From JBBDXS01 sp040902195 (GTDB lineage: Bacteria; Chloroflexota; Dehalococcoidia; DSTF01; RBG-16-68-14): a stretch of DNA of 64,000 nt. The stretch spans positions 1 through 64,000 of the forward strand of contig JBBDXS010000012.1 in the NCBI GenBank assembly GCA_040902195.1. The letters run 5' to 3'. Numbering within the stretch: the first letter of the stretch is position 1; each line of letters opens with the position of its first letter. Shown one piece after another: positions 16,605-24,924 of this stretch. The position numbers and the translations under genes are program-made. Under the pieces are notes generated by a model. The model had not been told where the DNA came from. It did not search any database and saw only the letters and a program-made list of their open reading frames with translations.

Positions 16605-16695
16605 GGTAGGGACAGACCTTCAGGTCTGTCCGGCCCCTTCGCTCGCGGGTCGAACCGTGTAGGGGCGGCTCGCGAGCCGTCCGCCTCGTAGACAG
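16605..16695. repeat. Two GTAGGG-type hairpin repeats
   Basis: A perfect 10-2-10 hairpin is at 16610-16631 (arm GGACAGACCT), the same word as at 1623. A second, GGCGGCTCG/CGAGCCG type, begins GTAGGGGCGG near 16662. Both follow the kinase-tail copy. No gene is seen from 16594 to 16765. Confidence 0.75.
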
Positions 16696-16724
16696 GCCCC
16701 AGATAGTCAACCCACGCATTCGTG

Positions 16725-16730
16725 TATACT
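16725..16730 (+). promoter_or_regulatory. -10 element before the dockerin-type gene
   Basis: TATACT stands 35 bases before the ATG at 16766. No clear -35 is visible. Confidence 0.45.
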
Positions 16731-16765
16731 CTTCCTCGCGGCGGCCCTTCGGTTGGAGATTCACC

Positions 16766-17509
16766 ATGCGCCTGCTATTGCTCGTCCTGTTCACAGCGTC
16801 GCTTGGGGTTGCTCTGCTCTCGGCGCCGCCCCGCGCGTCCGCTCAGGATCCGGATCTTGGCGTTAGCTTCCGGCTGGCAGTCGACACGGACGGCGACGGC
16901 ATCGCTGCGTGCTCAACCACGGGCGGACCATCCACTTGCACTCTCCGTCGCGATAGCCAATTCGGCGTGGATGTTTTCCTGGACTCGCTTCCACCGGAGC
17001 TTTCGGAATATGGCGGCTTCGAAGTCGAGCTGCGCGGAAGCGGCGGCATAATTTCTGGCGAGGGCGCGGTGGCATGGCCGGACGGCATATGCATTGCAGA
17101 GGACCGTAACCAAGGGCCAGGAAAACCACACCGCTTCGGATGCTCGGTCATGAACTTTGGGGAACGATCAACATACGTTGGGCTCATGGCGACAGGATTC
17201 TTCCGATGCACCGGCGACGGCATGGTCCATCAAGAATTCGCTGAGCTGGCCGATCCTTCAGGGCAAGGCTACTCTCTTGAAGGCAGCACACTCGACATCC
17301 GCTGCCTGCCGCCGGGCGACGCAAACTGCGACAACACCGCCAACACCCTTGATGCAACACTCATCCTTCAATACCACGCGCGCCTGATACCCAACCTCGC
17401 GTGTCTGTCCGTGGCCGACGTCAACGCCGATGGTCGCGTAAACTCTATCGACGCGTACCTCTTGCTCTTCTTCACGGCGTCACCCATTCTTCCATTGCCG
17501 CCGCCATAG
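16766..17509 (+). CDS. Secreted cohesin-like/dockerin-type protein
   Basis: 247 aa with a signal peptide (cleavage after ASA, residue 26). A beta-rich region at about 30-175 resembles a small cohesin-type domain. Two dockerin-like calcium repeats follow: GDANCDNTANTLDATLILQY near 186 and ADVNADGRVNSIDAYLLLFF near 218, each with DxNxDxxxNxxDA spacing (the first with Cys and Asn substitutions). Such proteins in non-cellulosomal bacteria are thought to assemble at the surface, but the partner is unknown. GGAGA lies 6 bases before the ATG. G+C is lower than in housekeeping genes. Confidence 0.7.
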   Translation: MRLLLLVLFTASLGVALLSAPPRASAQDPDLGVSFRLAVDTDGDGIAACSTTGGPSTCTLRRDSQFGVDVFLDSLPPELSEYGGFEVELRGSGGIISGEGAVAWPDGICIAEDRNQGPGKPHRFGCSVMNFGERSTYVGLMATGFFRCTGDGMVHQEFAELADPSGQGYSLEGSTLDIRCLPPGDANCDNTANTLDATLILQYHARLIPNLACLSVADVNADGRVNSIDAYLLLFFTASPILPLPPP

Positions 17510-17576
17510 GCACTCGCGGCTCCTAGTCCGCCGTGGCGAAACGAGCCGTCCGCCCGATCGAGGCCCGTTCGTCAAC

Positions 17577-17605
17577 GTAGGGGCAGGTTTGAAACCCGCC
17601 CCTAC
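17577..17605. repeat. GTAGGGGC hairpin repeat
   Basis: GTAGGGGCAGGTTT, one base, then AAACCCGCCCCTAC: a nearly perfect 14-bp hairpin after the dockerin-type gene. It could end its transcript but no T-run follows. Confidence 0.75.
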
Positions 17606-17661
17606 ACTACTACGCACCACTACTACCCCTCCAACCTCACCGCCGCCCCAATCGCCTGCGC

Positions 17662-17667
17662 TACCAT
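17662..17667 (+). promoter_or_regulatory. Candidate -10 of the GNAT gene
   Basis: TACCAT ends 6 bases before the GTG start at 17674, with no Shine-Dalgarno. This is the same spacing as at the phosphodiesterase gene. Confidence 0.35.
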
Positions 17668-17673
17668 ATCGCC

Positions 17674-18504
17674 GTGCACATCAGCGTCACGTTCACAGAT
17701 GACCCGGCCCGCGTGCTCACGGAGGCGCACGACTTCCTCGCCTCCGAGCCCGTGCACCACAACGTCATCCTCACGCTCCTGCACACGCGCGTCGCTCATC
17801 CCGAACCGGGCCGCTACTGGACCGCGACGGACGGCGGACGCACCGTTGGCGTCGTCTTCCAATCGCCTCTTACCTACCACGCCACGATCACGCCGATGCC
17901 GCCCGAAGCCGTCGTCGCTCTGGTCGACGCCGTCGCGGACGCAGGAGTCGCGCTGCCGGGCGTCATTGGCGACGCGGCGACGGCCGCGCGCTTCGCCGGA
18001 CAGTGGACGGAACGCCACAAGTCCGCCGCGACGCCGTACGAAGGCCAGCGCATCTACGAGGTTCGAGACGTGCAGGACGACCCCACCGCGAGCGGCCACC
18101 TTCGACAAGCCGTCGCCGCGGACCGCGACGTCGTCGTCGCGTGGTGGCGCGCGTTCCAGGCCGAGGTCGGCGAGGGCGCCGCCGCCACGGACGCCGGACG
18201 CGCCGTCGATCAACGATTGCCCGCTGGCCAGCTCTGGCTCTGGGACGACGGCGATCCCGTGTCCCTCGCAGGCGCGTCAGCGCCGGTCGAGGGCGTCGCG
18301 CGCATTGGGCCCGTGTACACGCCGCCCGAAACGCGCGGCCGGGGCTACGCCGCAGCGTGCGTCGCCGCCCTCTCCAAGCAAGTCCTCGCGGGAGGCCACC
18401 GCTGCATCCTCTACACGGAACTCGGCAACTCCACCTCCAACTTCATCTACCGCCGCATCGGCTATCGCGCTGTCGCTGAAGTTCTGCGTTATAGATTCGC
18501 GTAG
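17674..18504 (+). CDS. GNAT family N-acetyltransferase
   Basis: 276 aa. The C-terminal half carries the acetyl-CoA site: RIGPVYTPPETRGRGYAAA near residues 210-228 is motif A (R/Q-x-x-G-x-G/A), followed by TELGNSTSNFIYRRIGY, typical of the family's last strand and helix. The N-terminal 130 residues are a diverged second GNAT-like half. The substrate cannot be told. GTG start; no Shine-Dalgarno. Confidence 0.82.
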   Translation: MHISVTFTDDPARVLTEAHDFLASEPVHHNVILTLLHTRVAHPEPGRYWTATDGGRTVGVVFQSPLTYHATITPMPPEAVVALVDAVADAGVALPGVIGDAATAARFAGQWTERHKSAATPYEGQRIYEVRDVQDDPTASGHLRQAVAADRDVVVAWWRAFQAEVGEGAAATDAGRAVDQRLPAGQLWLWDDGDPVSLAGASAPVEGVARIGPVYTPPETRGRGYAAACVAALSKQVLAGGHRCILYTELGNSTSNFIYRRIGYRAVAEVLRYRFA

Positions 18505-18521
18505 CTCCTGCTGTCATCCTG

Positions 18522-18548
18522 AGCGAAGCGAAGGATCTCGTAAGAGTC
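18522..18548. repeat. GATCCTTC...AGGATGAC family repeat
   Basis: It reads TGTCATCCTGAGCGAAGC onward to AAGGATCT, an imperfect inverted repeat 18 bases after the GNAT stop codon. The rest of 18505-18839 shows no gene. Confidence 0.7.
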
Positions 18549-18714
18549 GCCTCCGGAGACTGGCCCCCCGTACAAGACAGCAACACGAAGGCATCCGCCT
18601 CTAGCCCCTAGCCTCTACCTCGTGCCACCTCCCTCTTCGCTCTATTCGCCGCCACCCCTACCATCCACTCATGACCACGACACCGATCGCAACGGGCCCG
18701 GAGGCTGTGTTCGC

Positions 18715-18800
18715 TAGATCACAGAGATCCTTTTCCGATAAATCGCCGATCGCAGATTCAAAAGTCGCTCAGATTTTTTATTTTTGCGCACAAAATCGCT
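18715..18800. other. AT-rich island
   Basis: This is the most A+T-rich stretch in the window. It includes a T6-A-T5 run and two direct TCGCTCAG words (18762 and 18796 area) flanking it. No open frame with a ribosome site. It may be a replaced or foreign spacer or an UP-like element for the sulfotransferase promoter downstream. Confidence 0.5.
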
Positions 18801-18839
18801 CAGCCAACGCGGCGCCCTCGCCCTCGCCACTCGCACCCC

Positions 18840-18870
18840 TTGACACGACGGCCCTCGCGTCACCCACAAT
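18840..18870 (+). promoter_or_regulatory. Promoter of the sulfotransferase-like gene
   Basis: TTGACA (18840-18845) and CACAAT (18865-18870), spaced by 19 bases. The start codon is 9 bases after the -10. Confidence 0.5.
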
Positions 18871-18879
18871 GACACTCTG

Positions 18880-20064
18880 ATGGCAGAGCGCGAGAACTGG
18901 ATCATCGTGACGGGCACGGGGCGTTCGGGGACGAGCGCCGTGGCGACGGTGCTGCACGAGTCCGGCATCTCGATGGGCACGACGTTCGACGCGGCGTCGA
19001 AGCACAACGCGCGCGGCTTCTACGAAGACCTGCACGCGCTCGAGATCAACGAGCGCATCTTCGCGGACGCCGGCCTCGCGGACCTGCGTCTCGCGCCGGA
19101 GCTGCCTTCGCGCGAGACGTTCCTCGCGGCGGCCGAGCCGTACGCGGACGAGATGCGGCGCGTCGCCGCGATGGGTGCGCGCGGATGGAAAGACCCGCGC
19201 TTCTGTTTCACGCTCGAAGCGTGGATGCGCGCGCTCGATGCGCGGCCGCAGGTAATCGCCTGCTTGCGCGGGCCCGAGGCATACCTGCACTCCGTGATGA
19301 TGGTCGTCGGGCTAATCGAGCGCGACGTCGCAGAGGCGTGGTGGACACGCCACCTCGAACGCCTGCTCGAGGTGATCGAGGCGTACGAGCTGGACGCGCA
19401 CTGCGTCGACTACGACGCGCTGCTGGCCGATCCGGCGCGCACGGTCGATGCGCTCTCGCGCTTCGCCGGGCAGCCGCTGGACGCGAGCTATGTCGATCCG
19501 TCGCTGCGCAGCCACGCCTATCCGCTGGCGCGAAGCCATCGCGCGTTGTACCGGCGCGTGCTGGCGCTCGGCGCGAACGGCGACGCGCCGGTGCTCGATC
19601 CGCCCTGCGACGCAGCAACGATCGCCGCGTACGTTCGCGCAGCAGAAGCCGCCGAGCGGCGCTTCGCAGCGGCGCAGCGAACGTGGGAGGACGCCGTCGA
19701 TATCGAGACGATCGCGTCGCTACGCGGCCAAGAGCTAGCGGCGGCGCGTGACGCCTGCCTCGCGCTCGAGGCGACGCTGGGCGAGGCGAAGTCGCTATGG
19801 CTCGCGCTCACACCGCCAGACCAGTTCGAGCGCGAACACGAGCTGCTGCGCGACGCCATCGATCTGTCGCGCATGACGGGGCTCCTGCTCAGCCACGCCT
19901 GCGACGGCATTGAGCCGGACGCGGACGTCATCGAACGCGCGAGAGAGATCTGGAGGCGCGTTCCGCCAAGAAGCGGACGGAGGTCCCTTCGCTTCGCTCG
20001 AGGGCATGCCTTCGCCCTCCCCTCCTCCGTGCCTCTACCCCGCCCGGCTCAGGATGACAGCTGA
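18880..20064 (+). CDS. Sulfotransferase-family protein
   Basis: 394 aa. The N-terminal VTGTGRSGTSAVATVL is the 5'-phosphosulfate loop of PAPS-dependent sulfotransferases, and GWKDPRFCFTLEAWM matches the conserved second region of the bacterial group. Residues 240-345 are helical and of unknown role. The last 28 or so residues (RSGRRSLRF to QDDS) are encoded by a dispersed repeat (19979-20060), so the original C-terminus was probably near 365. It probably acts on a surface glycan, since O-antigen-type genes follow, but the acceptor is unknown. It overlaps the convergent gene by 16 bases. Confidence 0.75.
   Translation: MAERENWIIVTGTGRSGTSAVATVLHESGISMGTTFDAASKHNARGFYEDLHALEINERIFADAGLADLRLAPELPSRETFLAAAEPYADEMRRVAAMGARGWKDPRFCFTLEAWMRALDARPQVIACLRGPEAYLHSVMMVVGLIERDVAEAWWTRHLERLLEVIEAYELDAHCVDYDALLADPARTVDALSRFAGQPLDASYVDPSLRSHAYPLARSHRALYRRVLALGANGDAPVLDPPCDAATIAAYVRAAEAAERRFAAAQRTWEDAVDIETIASLRGQELAAARDACLALEATLGEAKSLWLALTPPDQFEREHELLRDAIDLSRMTGLLLSHACDGIEPDADVIERAREIWRRVPPRSGRRSLRFARGHAFALPSSVPLPRPAQDDS
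19979..20060. repeat. GATCCTTC...AGGATGAC family repeat inside gene end
   Basis: It shares AGGTCC, TTCG, TGCCTCTACC and CTCAGGATGACA with the copies at 14739 and 49550. It lies wholly within the 3' end of the sulfotransferase frame and its 20049-20060 end overlaps the 3' end of the convergent gene. Confidence 0.75.
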
Positions 20065-22679
20065 TCACGAGCCGCTAGCTCCGCGGCTTCCCACCGCTCT
20101 ACGGCGTCGCGGGCGTCCGCGTAACGCGCCGGGACGGCCTGCGTCCAGTCGCCGGGCAGGAGCGTGATGTTAGGCGCGCCGCGGAAGAACTTGGCGCGAT
20201 AGTAGAGGATGCCGGTGATGTGGAACTGCACCTGGCTGGCCGCGTCGTTCAGCTCACCACGCAGCCTATCGATCACCTCCTGCGGCACCTGGCCCGGCAG
20301 GAACGTATCGCCCAGCAGCACGAGCGCTTCGACCTCGCCCAGCTCGCCGGCGCGCAGCCACTGCGCGCGCGCATCGCCGGTCTGGCGCTGCGCCGCGTAC
20401 CACGAACCGAGCGTCGTGCGCGCGGGGCCGTAGTCCGGCTCGCGGTCGAGCACGTCGTCGAGGAGCGCACGCGCGCCTGCGAGATCGCCGTCCTCGATCA
20501 GCGCCGCAGCCAGCGTCGTCTTCTCCGCGGCGATACCCGACGCGCTCGCGCTGGCGCGGCAGTCCTCGAGCGCCTCCTGCCGGCTCACGGAAATCGCCGC
20601 GACGCCCTCCAGGTGCAGGCGGAGCATCAGGCACGGGTTGAGCACCAACACGGAGCGGCTGATGATATCCGGGAAGCGGTCCTGCCGGAAGGGAGTGCTC
20701 TGCCAGAACGTCGAGCCGGCGAGGCCGGCGTCGAGAAAGAGCGCTATCGAGTAGGCCTCGACGGCCTCGTCGCCCCAGTTCGCCTGCTCCAGCGCGCTAC
20801 CCGCCACCAGCACGACGGCGAGGTCGCGGTTGGCGTATTTCAGCGCGAGCTCGGCTTCCGTGCGCGCGCCCTGGCGGTCGCTGCTCTCGGCGAGCAGGCG
20901 CGCCAGGTTGGCGTGACCGATCGCGCTGCGCGGCTCCAGCTCGGTCGCGCGCCGGAGCTGCGCGATCGCGCCGGGCAGGAGCGACGCGTCGTGCGTATCG
21001 AGGTAGGCGCCGCCCTCGATCGCACCGAGCTGCAATCGATACGGCGTGAAGTTCGGGTCGAGCTCGACCGCGCGGCCGGCGGCATCGATCGCCTGCGACC
21101 ACTGCTGCGTCCGTTGCGGGCCGATGCTGTTGCTGTAGTAGTAGTGCGCGATGTCGAACCGGGCCCAAACGATCAGGAGGGCGGCGGCCGCGACGGGCAC
21201 GACAGCGCGGAGGACGTTTTGCGTGCCGCCGCCGTACCGCTCCCAGGCGCCTGGCAGGAGACCGCGCGGCGCGGACTGCGCGACACCTTCTCGGTAGCTG
21301 AGCGCGAGCACCGCGCCGAGACCGGCGAGCGCAACGAGCGGGCCCTTGAAGCCATTCGGCGCGTCGAACAGGCTAAACGTCCCGAAGGCGAGGAGCCCGC
21401 TGGCGCATGCGATGATGCTCAACCTCGACTCGCCTTCCGAGCGACGCAGGCCATCGACGATCATCCACGCCGCTGTGCCGGCGAGCACGAGCATCGCAAG
21501 GCCGCCGGCGAGCCCCATGTCGACGCCGGCCTGCAGGAAGCCGTTGTGGGAGTGGAACGCGTGGTTTGGGTCCTTCCCGCTGTACTCGGGGTAGAGCAGG
21601 CCGTAGAGGCCGGGTCCCGTGCCGAGCAGCGGATAGTCCTGGACCATCTCGGCGCCGGCGCCCATCGCGTCGACGCGCGCTTCTCCGGACTGGCGGAAGA
21701 GCCAGAGCGGGCGCGACTCGACGGAACGCGCGGCGAAAAACGATAACGCCGCGACGAGCACGACTGCCGACGTCGCGACGAACACGACGAGCGCGCGGCG
21801 AGCGGGCGTGTCGCCCCAGACGCGCCGGACCAGCGCGAGACCGGCCGGCGTAAACGCCGCGAACAGCAGCGCTGTCGTCGCAGTACCGATCGCAGCGCCC
21901 AGCCACGCCGAGCGTGCGAGCGAGAAGAACGCGGCGAGCAGGAGCGCAAGCGCGCCTATCGCTGCGGCTGCGCGAACGACGCGCGGCCACGGACGGAAGA
22001 GCGCGACGAGGAAGAACGGCAGCGCCATCGCCATGATGCCGCCGAGGAGGTTCGCGTGATCGCCGACATCGTGTACCTTGGGCACCGTCGGCGGGACCAG
22101 ATCGCCCGCGCCGATGCTGCCGCGCACGGCGTCCGTGAGGCGGAGCCACTCGAGGTAGTCGTCGCCGACGACCCAGAGCGCGCGCAACGCCAGCGCCAGC
22201 ACGGCGAGCATGAGGGCGGTCTCGATCTGCCAGCGACGGAACAGCCCGCCGTCCGACAGCACGTAGAAGACCGCGATCGCCATGAGCGCGGTCATCGACA
22301 CCTCGAGGCTGAGCCGCCAGTCGAGCGAGTTCGCGGTCGCGAGGAGATAGACGCCGAGCAGCGCCAGGACCGGCACATCGAGCGGTGTGCCGCCCGGCAG
22401 CCGCCGTCCGATAACGAGCGCGACAAGATACGGGATGATAACGATGCCTGTGACGAGATGCAGGGCCACCGTCGCGCGGAACGTCTCGACCGAGATGTAC
22501 GGGAGCGGCGTGATCAGGTAGTAGCCGATCCATGCGCCCGCACCGGCTATCGCCGCGACGGCGAGCGCGCGCTGGAGGGCCGGGTTCATCGCGCTGGCCG
22601 TTCGCGCGCGCGGCGCGGCGGCGGGAACGGCAGCCGGCTGGCTCAACGACCGAGATGAATCTGCCATCGTCTCCGGCAC
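20049..22679 (-). CDS. O-antigen ligase/polymerase-like membrane protein with TPR domain
   Basis: 876 aa in two parts. Residues 30-480 hold about twelve membrane segments with the Wzy_C/O-antigen ligase hallmark loop and HSHNGFLQAGVDMGLAGG near residue 380. Residues 500-870 are cytoplasmic or extracytoplasmic helical TPR-like repeats (LDPNFTPYRLQLG, ELEPRSAIGHANLARLL, REPDYGPARTTLGSWY). The combination is common in Gram-positive and Chloroflexota-type surface-glycan polymerases. The start is GTG 22679 or the ATG five codons on; no site decides it. Confidence 0.8.
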   Translation of the reverse strand: MPETMADSSRSLSQPAAVPAAAPRARTASAMNPALQRALAVAAIAGAGAWIGYYLITPLPYISVETFRATVALHLVTGIVIIPYLVALVIGRRLPGGTPLDVPVLALLGVYLLATANSLDWRLSLEVSMTALMAIAVFYVLSDGGLFRRWQIETALMLAVLALALRALWVVGDDYLEWLRLTDAVRGSIGAGDLVPPTVPKVHDVGDHANLLGGIMAMALPFFLVALFRPWPRVVRAAAAIGALALLLAAFFSLARSAWLGAAIGTATTALLFAAFTPAGLALVRRVWGDTPARRALVVFVATSAVVLVAALSFFAARSVESRPLWLFRQSGEARVDAMGAGAEMVQDYPLLGTGPGLYGLLYPEYSGKDPNHAFHSHNGFLQAGVDMGLAGGLAMLVLAGTAAWMIVDGLRRSEGESRLSIIACASGLLAFGTFSLFDAPNGFKGPLVALAGLGAVLALSYREGVAQSAPRGLLPGAWERYGGGTQNVLRAVVPVAAAALLIVWARFDIAHYYYSNSIGPQRTQQWSQAIDAAGRAVELDPNFTPYRLQLGAIEGGAYLDTHDASLLPGAIAQLRRATELEPRSAIGHANLARLLAESSDRQGARTEAELALKYANRDLAVVLVAGSALEQANWGDEAVEAYSIALFLDAGLAGSTFWQSTPFRQDRFPDIISRSVLVLNPCLMLRLHLEGVAAISVSRQEALEDCRASASASGIAAEKTTLAAALIEDGDLAGARALLDDVLDREPDYGPARTTLGSWYAAQRQTGDARAQWLRAGELGEVEALVLLGDTFLPGQVPQEVIDRLRGELNDAASQVQFHITGILYYRAKFFRGAPNITLLPGDWTQAVPARYADARDAVERWEAAELAARDQLSS

Positions 22680-22701
22680 GCTCCCGTGTGGATTCGCTTG
22701 A

Positions 22702-22715
22702 GCGTATCGATACGC
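22702..22715. promoter_or_regulatory. 14-bp palindrome, possible operator
   Basis: Perfect GCGTATC/GATACGC. With one mismatched base each side it extends to TG...CA, a 20-base symmetry like LacI-family sites. It lies in the divergent spacer between the ligase-like and HAD genes. On the minus strand TTGACC lies upstream and TACGCT overlaps the palindrome, so it would cover the ligase promoter. Confidence 0.45.
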
Positions 22716-22784
22716 ACACGGGGGGTCAATTCAATCGCATGTCTCTGCCATTCACGGCTGGGTCGGACCGGCGAGGCGATCGGC

Positions 22785-22790
22785 TATCAT
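22785..22790 (+). promoter_or_regulatory. Candidate -10 of the HAD gene
   Basis: TATCAT is 13 bases before the ATG at 22804 and there is no Shine-Dalgarno. Confidence 0.4.
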
Positions 22791-22803
22791 GACGTCACGC
22801 CTC

Positions 22804-23496
22804 ATGACCAACGTTCGCGCGATCCTCTACGACGCCGGCCATACGCTGGTGGAGCCGAGACCTCAGGCGTCCGACATCTGGACGTTCCTTTCGCACCAGC
22901 TCGGCATTGAGCTGGCGACGAAACGCGCCATGCCGAACGTCGGGCAATCGTACTACGCGAAGATCGGCACGTACGACTCGGACGAGCGCGCGCGCAACTT
23001 CTGGTCGGAGTACTACGCGTCGGCGCTCATCGATGCGGGCGTCGACCTGCCGCGCGAGCAACTGCTGTCGGCGGGCAACGCGGTCTTGGACTGGTACCGG
23101 GACCCGGCGCAGTGGGTGCCCTTTCCGGAGACGCTCGAGGCGCTGACGCGCGCGCACGAACTCGGGCTGGTACAGGGCGTCGTATCGGACTGGGGGACGG
23201 ATCTTGTGCCGATCCTGCACGCGCACGAGGTGACGCGCCACCTCGACTTCGTCGTCGCCTCAGCGACGGTCGGCGTGGCGAAGCCGCATCCCGACATCTT
23301 TCGCTTCGCGCTCGCGCGCGCCGATCTCAAGCCCTCGGAGGTCATCTACGTCGGCGACTCGTACGTCTCCGACGTGCTGGGCGCGCGCGCCGTCGGTATT
23401 CGCGCCGTGCTGATCGACCGCGAGGGCAAGGCGCCTGCGCTCGACTGCCCCGTCGTCGCATCGCTGCTCGACATTTTCGATCTGATCGAGGCGTAA
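22804..23496 (+). CDS. HAD-superfamily hydrolase
   Basis: 230 aa from ATG 22804 (an in-frame ATG at 22789 overlaps the -10 element). Motif I is LYDAGHTL: the nucleophile Asp is present but the usual second Asp two residues on is Gly, as in haloacid-dehalogenase rather than phosphatase members. Motif IV reads YVGDSYVSDVLGARAVG and motif III is Lys in VGVAKPHPDIF. The substrate is not known. The histidine phosphatase gene starts one base after its stop. Confidence 0.82.
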   Translation: MTNVRAILYDAGHTLVEPRPQASDIWTFLSHQLGIELATKRAMPNVGQSYYAKIGTYDSDERARNFWSEYYASALIDAGVDLPREQLLSAGNAVLDWYRDPAQWVPFPETLEALTRAHELGLVQGVVSDWGTDLVPILHAHEVTRHLDFVVASATVGVAKPHPDIFRFALARADLKPSEVIYVGDSYVSDVLGARAVGIRAVLIDREGKAPALDCPVVASLLDIFDLIEA

Positions 23497-23497
23497 C

Positions 23498-24040
23498 GTG
23501 CGGCTCTACCTCGTACGACACGCCGCGGTTGTCGTCCGGCCCGAAACGTCATCGCGGCACTGGCACCTCTCGCCGGAAGGACGCGCCGCCGCCGAAGCGC
23601 TGGCACGGGAGCCGTACTGGCCGTCGATCGCGCTCGTCTACAGCAGCGCGGAGGTGAAGGCCATCGCGACGGCGCAGCGTATCGCGGCGCCGCATGAGCT
23701 GGCGATCCGCATCGAACGCGCGCTGGGCGAAGTCGAGCGGCCGTGGACGAACGCTGTGTACGAAGACCTCGTGCGGCGCTACCTGGCTGGCGAGCCGGTC
23801 GAGGGCTGGGAGCCGCGCGACGCTGCGCTTGGGCGCGTGCGATCGTGCATCGACGCGATCGTTACGATTGGCGAGGACGCGGCTGTCGTATCGCACGGCC
23901 TCGCGCTGACGCTCTACGTCAGCGACCTACTCGATCTCGACGCGGACGCGTCGTACGAGCTGTGGCGCAGCATACGCTTTCCGGACGTGGCGATCGTGGA
24001 CCCGCAGGCGCGCCGTGCGGAGAAGGCGTTCGGACCGTAG
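23498..24040 (+). CDS. Histidine phosphatase superfamily protein
   Basis: 180 aa from GTG 23498. The catalytic RH is at residues 7-8 in YLVRHA (Ala replaces the frequent Gly), and the second His is in VVSHGLALTLY near 132. ERPWTNAVYEDLV supplies the acid/base region. Members remove phosphate from small molecules or sugars. It is coupled to the HAD gene just upstream, which suggests they act on related substrates. Confidence 0.8.
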   Translation: MRLYLVRHAAVVVRPETSSRHWHLSPEGRAAAEALAREPYWPSIALVYSSAEVKAIATAQRIAAPHELAIRIERALGEVERPWTNAVYEDLVRRYLAGEPVEGWEPRDAALGRVRSCIDAIVTIGEDAAVVSHGLALTLYVSDLLDLDADASYELWRSIRFPDVAIVDPQARRAEKAFGP

Positions 24041-24069
24041 GAAGGCTTCTCCGTTCAGGCCGAAGTCAG

Positions 24070-24924
24070 TTAGGCAGTCGCGACGAGTTCCTTCGCCAGG
24101 AATTCGCGTAGGTGCGCGGCTAGCGCCTCCGGCTGGTCTTCGGGGATAAGCGTGTAGCTGTCGGAGATCTCTACGAGCTGACTATGCGGGAACAGCTCAG
24201 CCAGTCGCCTTCCGTGCTCCGGCGGCATGACGCGGTCTTCAGATGCCCAGACGACAAGCACGGGCCGGTCGAATGTAGATAGGTGCTCGCTCGCAGCGAT
24301 CAGTTCCCGCTTGGCTCGCCGCGCGCCCCGCGCGTACTTGCGTAGATCGCGCCGGATCGCCGGCTGCGTCAGCGCTGGGCGCAGCCAGGCGTCCATGATC
24401 TCATTCGGGACCGGTCGCTTTGACATCCAGCCGAAGGTGACGGGCAAGCGCCGGAGCGGGTGAAAACGCAACGGCTGCAGCGCGGCGTAGATCCCGCCGG
24501 GCACTTGCGCCACAAGCCAAATCATATGGCCGGGAAGGCCCGGTGGATAGTTGTCGAACGCCTCGCACGAGACAAGCACGAGCTGGCCGACCCGCCCATC
24601 GAGGCCCTCCGCAATGAGTAACTGTGCGCCACACCAGTCGTTGAACACGAGAGTCACGCCATGCAGGTCGAGTCGCTCGAGAAATTCAGCGATCAGCCTG
24701 ACCTGCCCCCGGAGGGAGAGGTCCGCGTCCGGACGCATCGGGCGGCGATGTCCGCCCAGCGGCAATGTCGGCAAGATGCACCGATAGTCCGAACGCAGGT
24801 CGGCGACGACGTGCCGCCACTGCGAGCCGTCCATCAGCAATCCGTGTAGCAGGACAACCACGGGGCCGCCGCCGCCGGTGTCCTGGTACTCAATTACGCC
24901 GGCGGATAGCTCTATTTCCGGCAT
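24070..24924 (-). CDS. Alpha/beta hydrolase with Asp nucleophile elbow, His missing
   Basis: 284 aa. The oxyanion region is HGLLMDGSQW (27-36). The nucleophile elbow is VFNDWCGAQ with Asp96, as in haloalkane dehalogenases and epoxide hydrolases. Near residue 254-258, where the family has a Gly-His before EDxP, this protein reads SDSYTLIPEDQPEAL, so the catalytic His is absent. The paralogue at 61124 shares this feature and much of its sequence (FGWMSKR, DAW/DAY, DDK/EDR). The activity is uncertain. Single gene, opposite to its left neighbours. Confidence 0.8.
   Translation of the reverse strand: MPEIELSAGVIEYQDTGGGGPVVVLLHGLLMDGSQWRHVVADLRSDYRCILPTLPLGGHRRPMRPDADLSLRGQVRLIAEFLERLDLHGVTLVFNDWCGAQLLIAEGLDGRVGQLVLVSCEAFDNYPPGLPGHMIWLVAQVPGGIYAALQPLRFHPLRRLPVTFGWMSKRPVPNEIMDAWLRPALTQPAIRRDLRKYARGARRAKRELIAASEHLSTFDRPVLVVWASEDRVMPPEHGRRLAELFPHSQLVEISDSYTLIPEDQPEALAAHLREFLAKELVATA

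Noticed and set aside
18671..18880. 69-codon plus-strand frame (MTTTPIATG...)
   Set aside because: No ribosome site, no family, crosses the AT-rich patch and the sulfotransferase promoter.
20220..21746. Plus-strand 508-codon frame opposite the O-antigen-ligase-like gene
   Set aside because: Shadow of the TPR and membrane coding; composition is charged nonsense without motifs.
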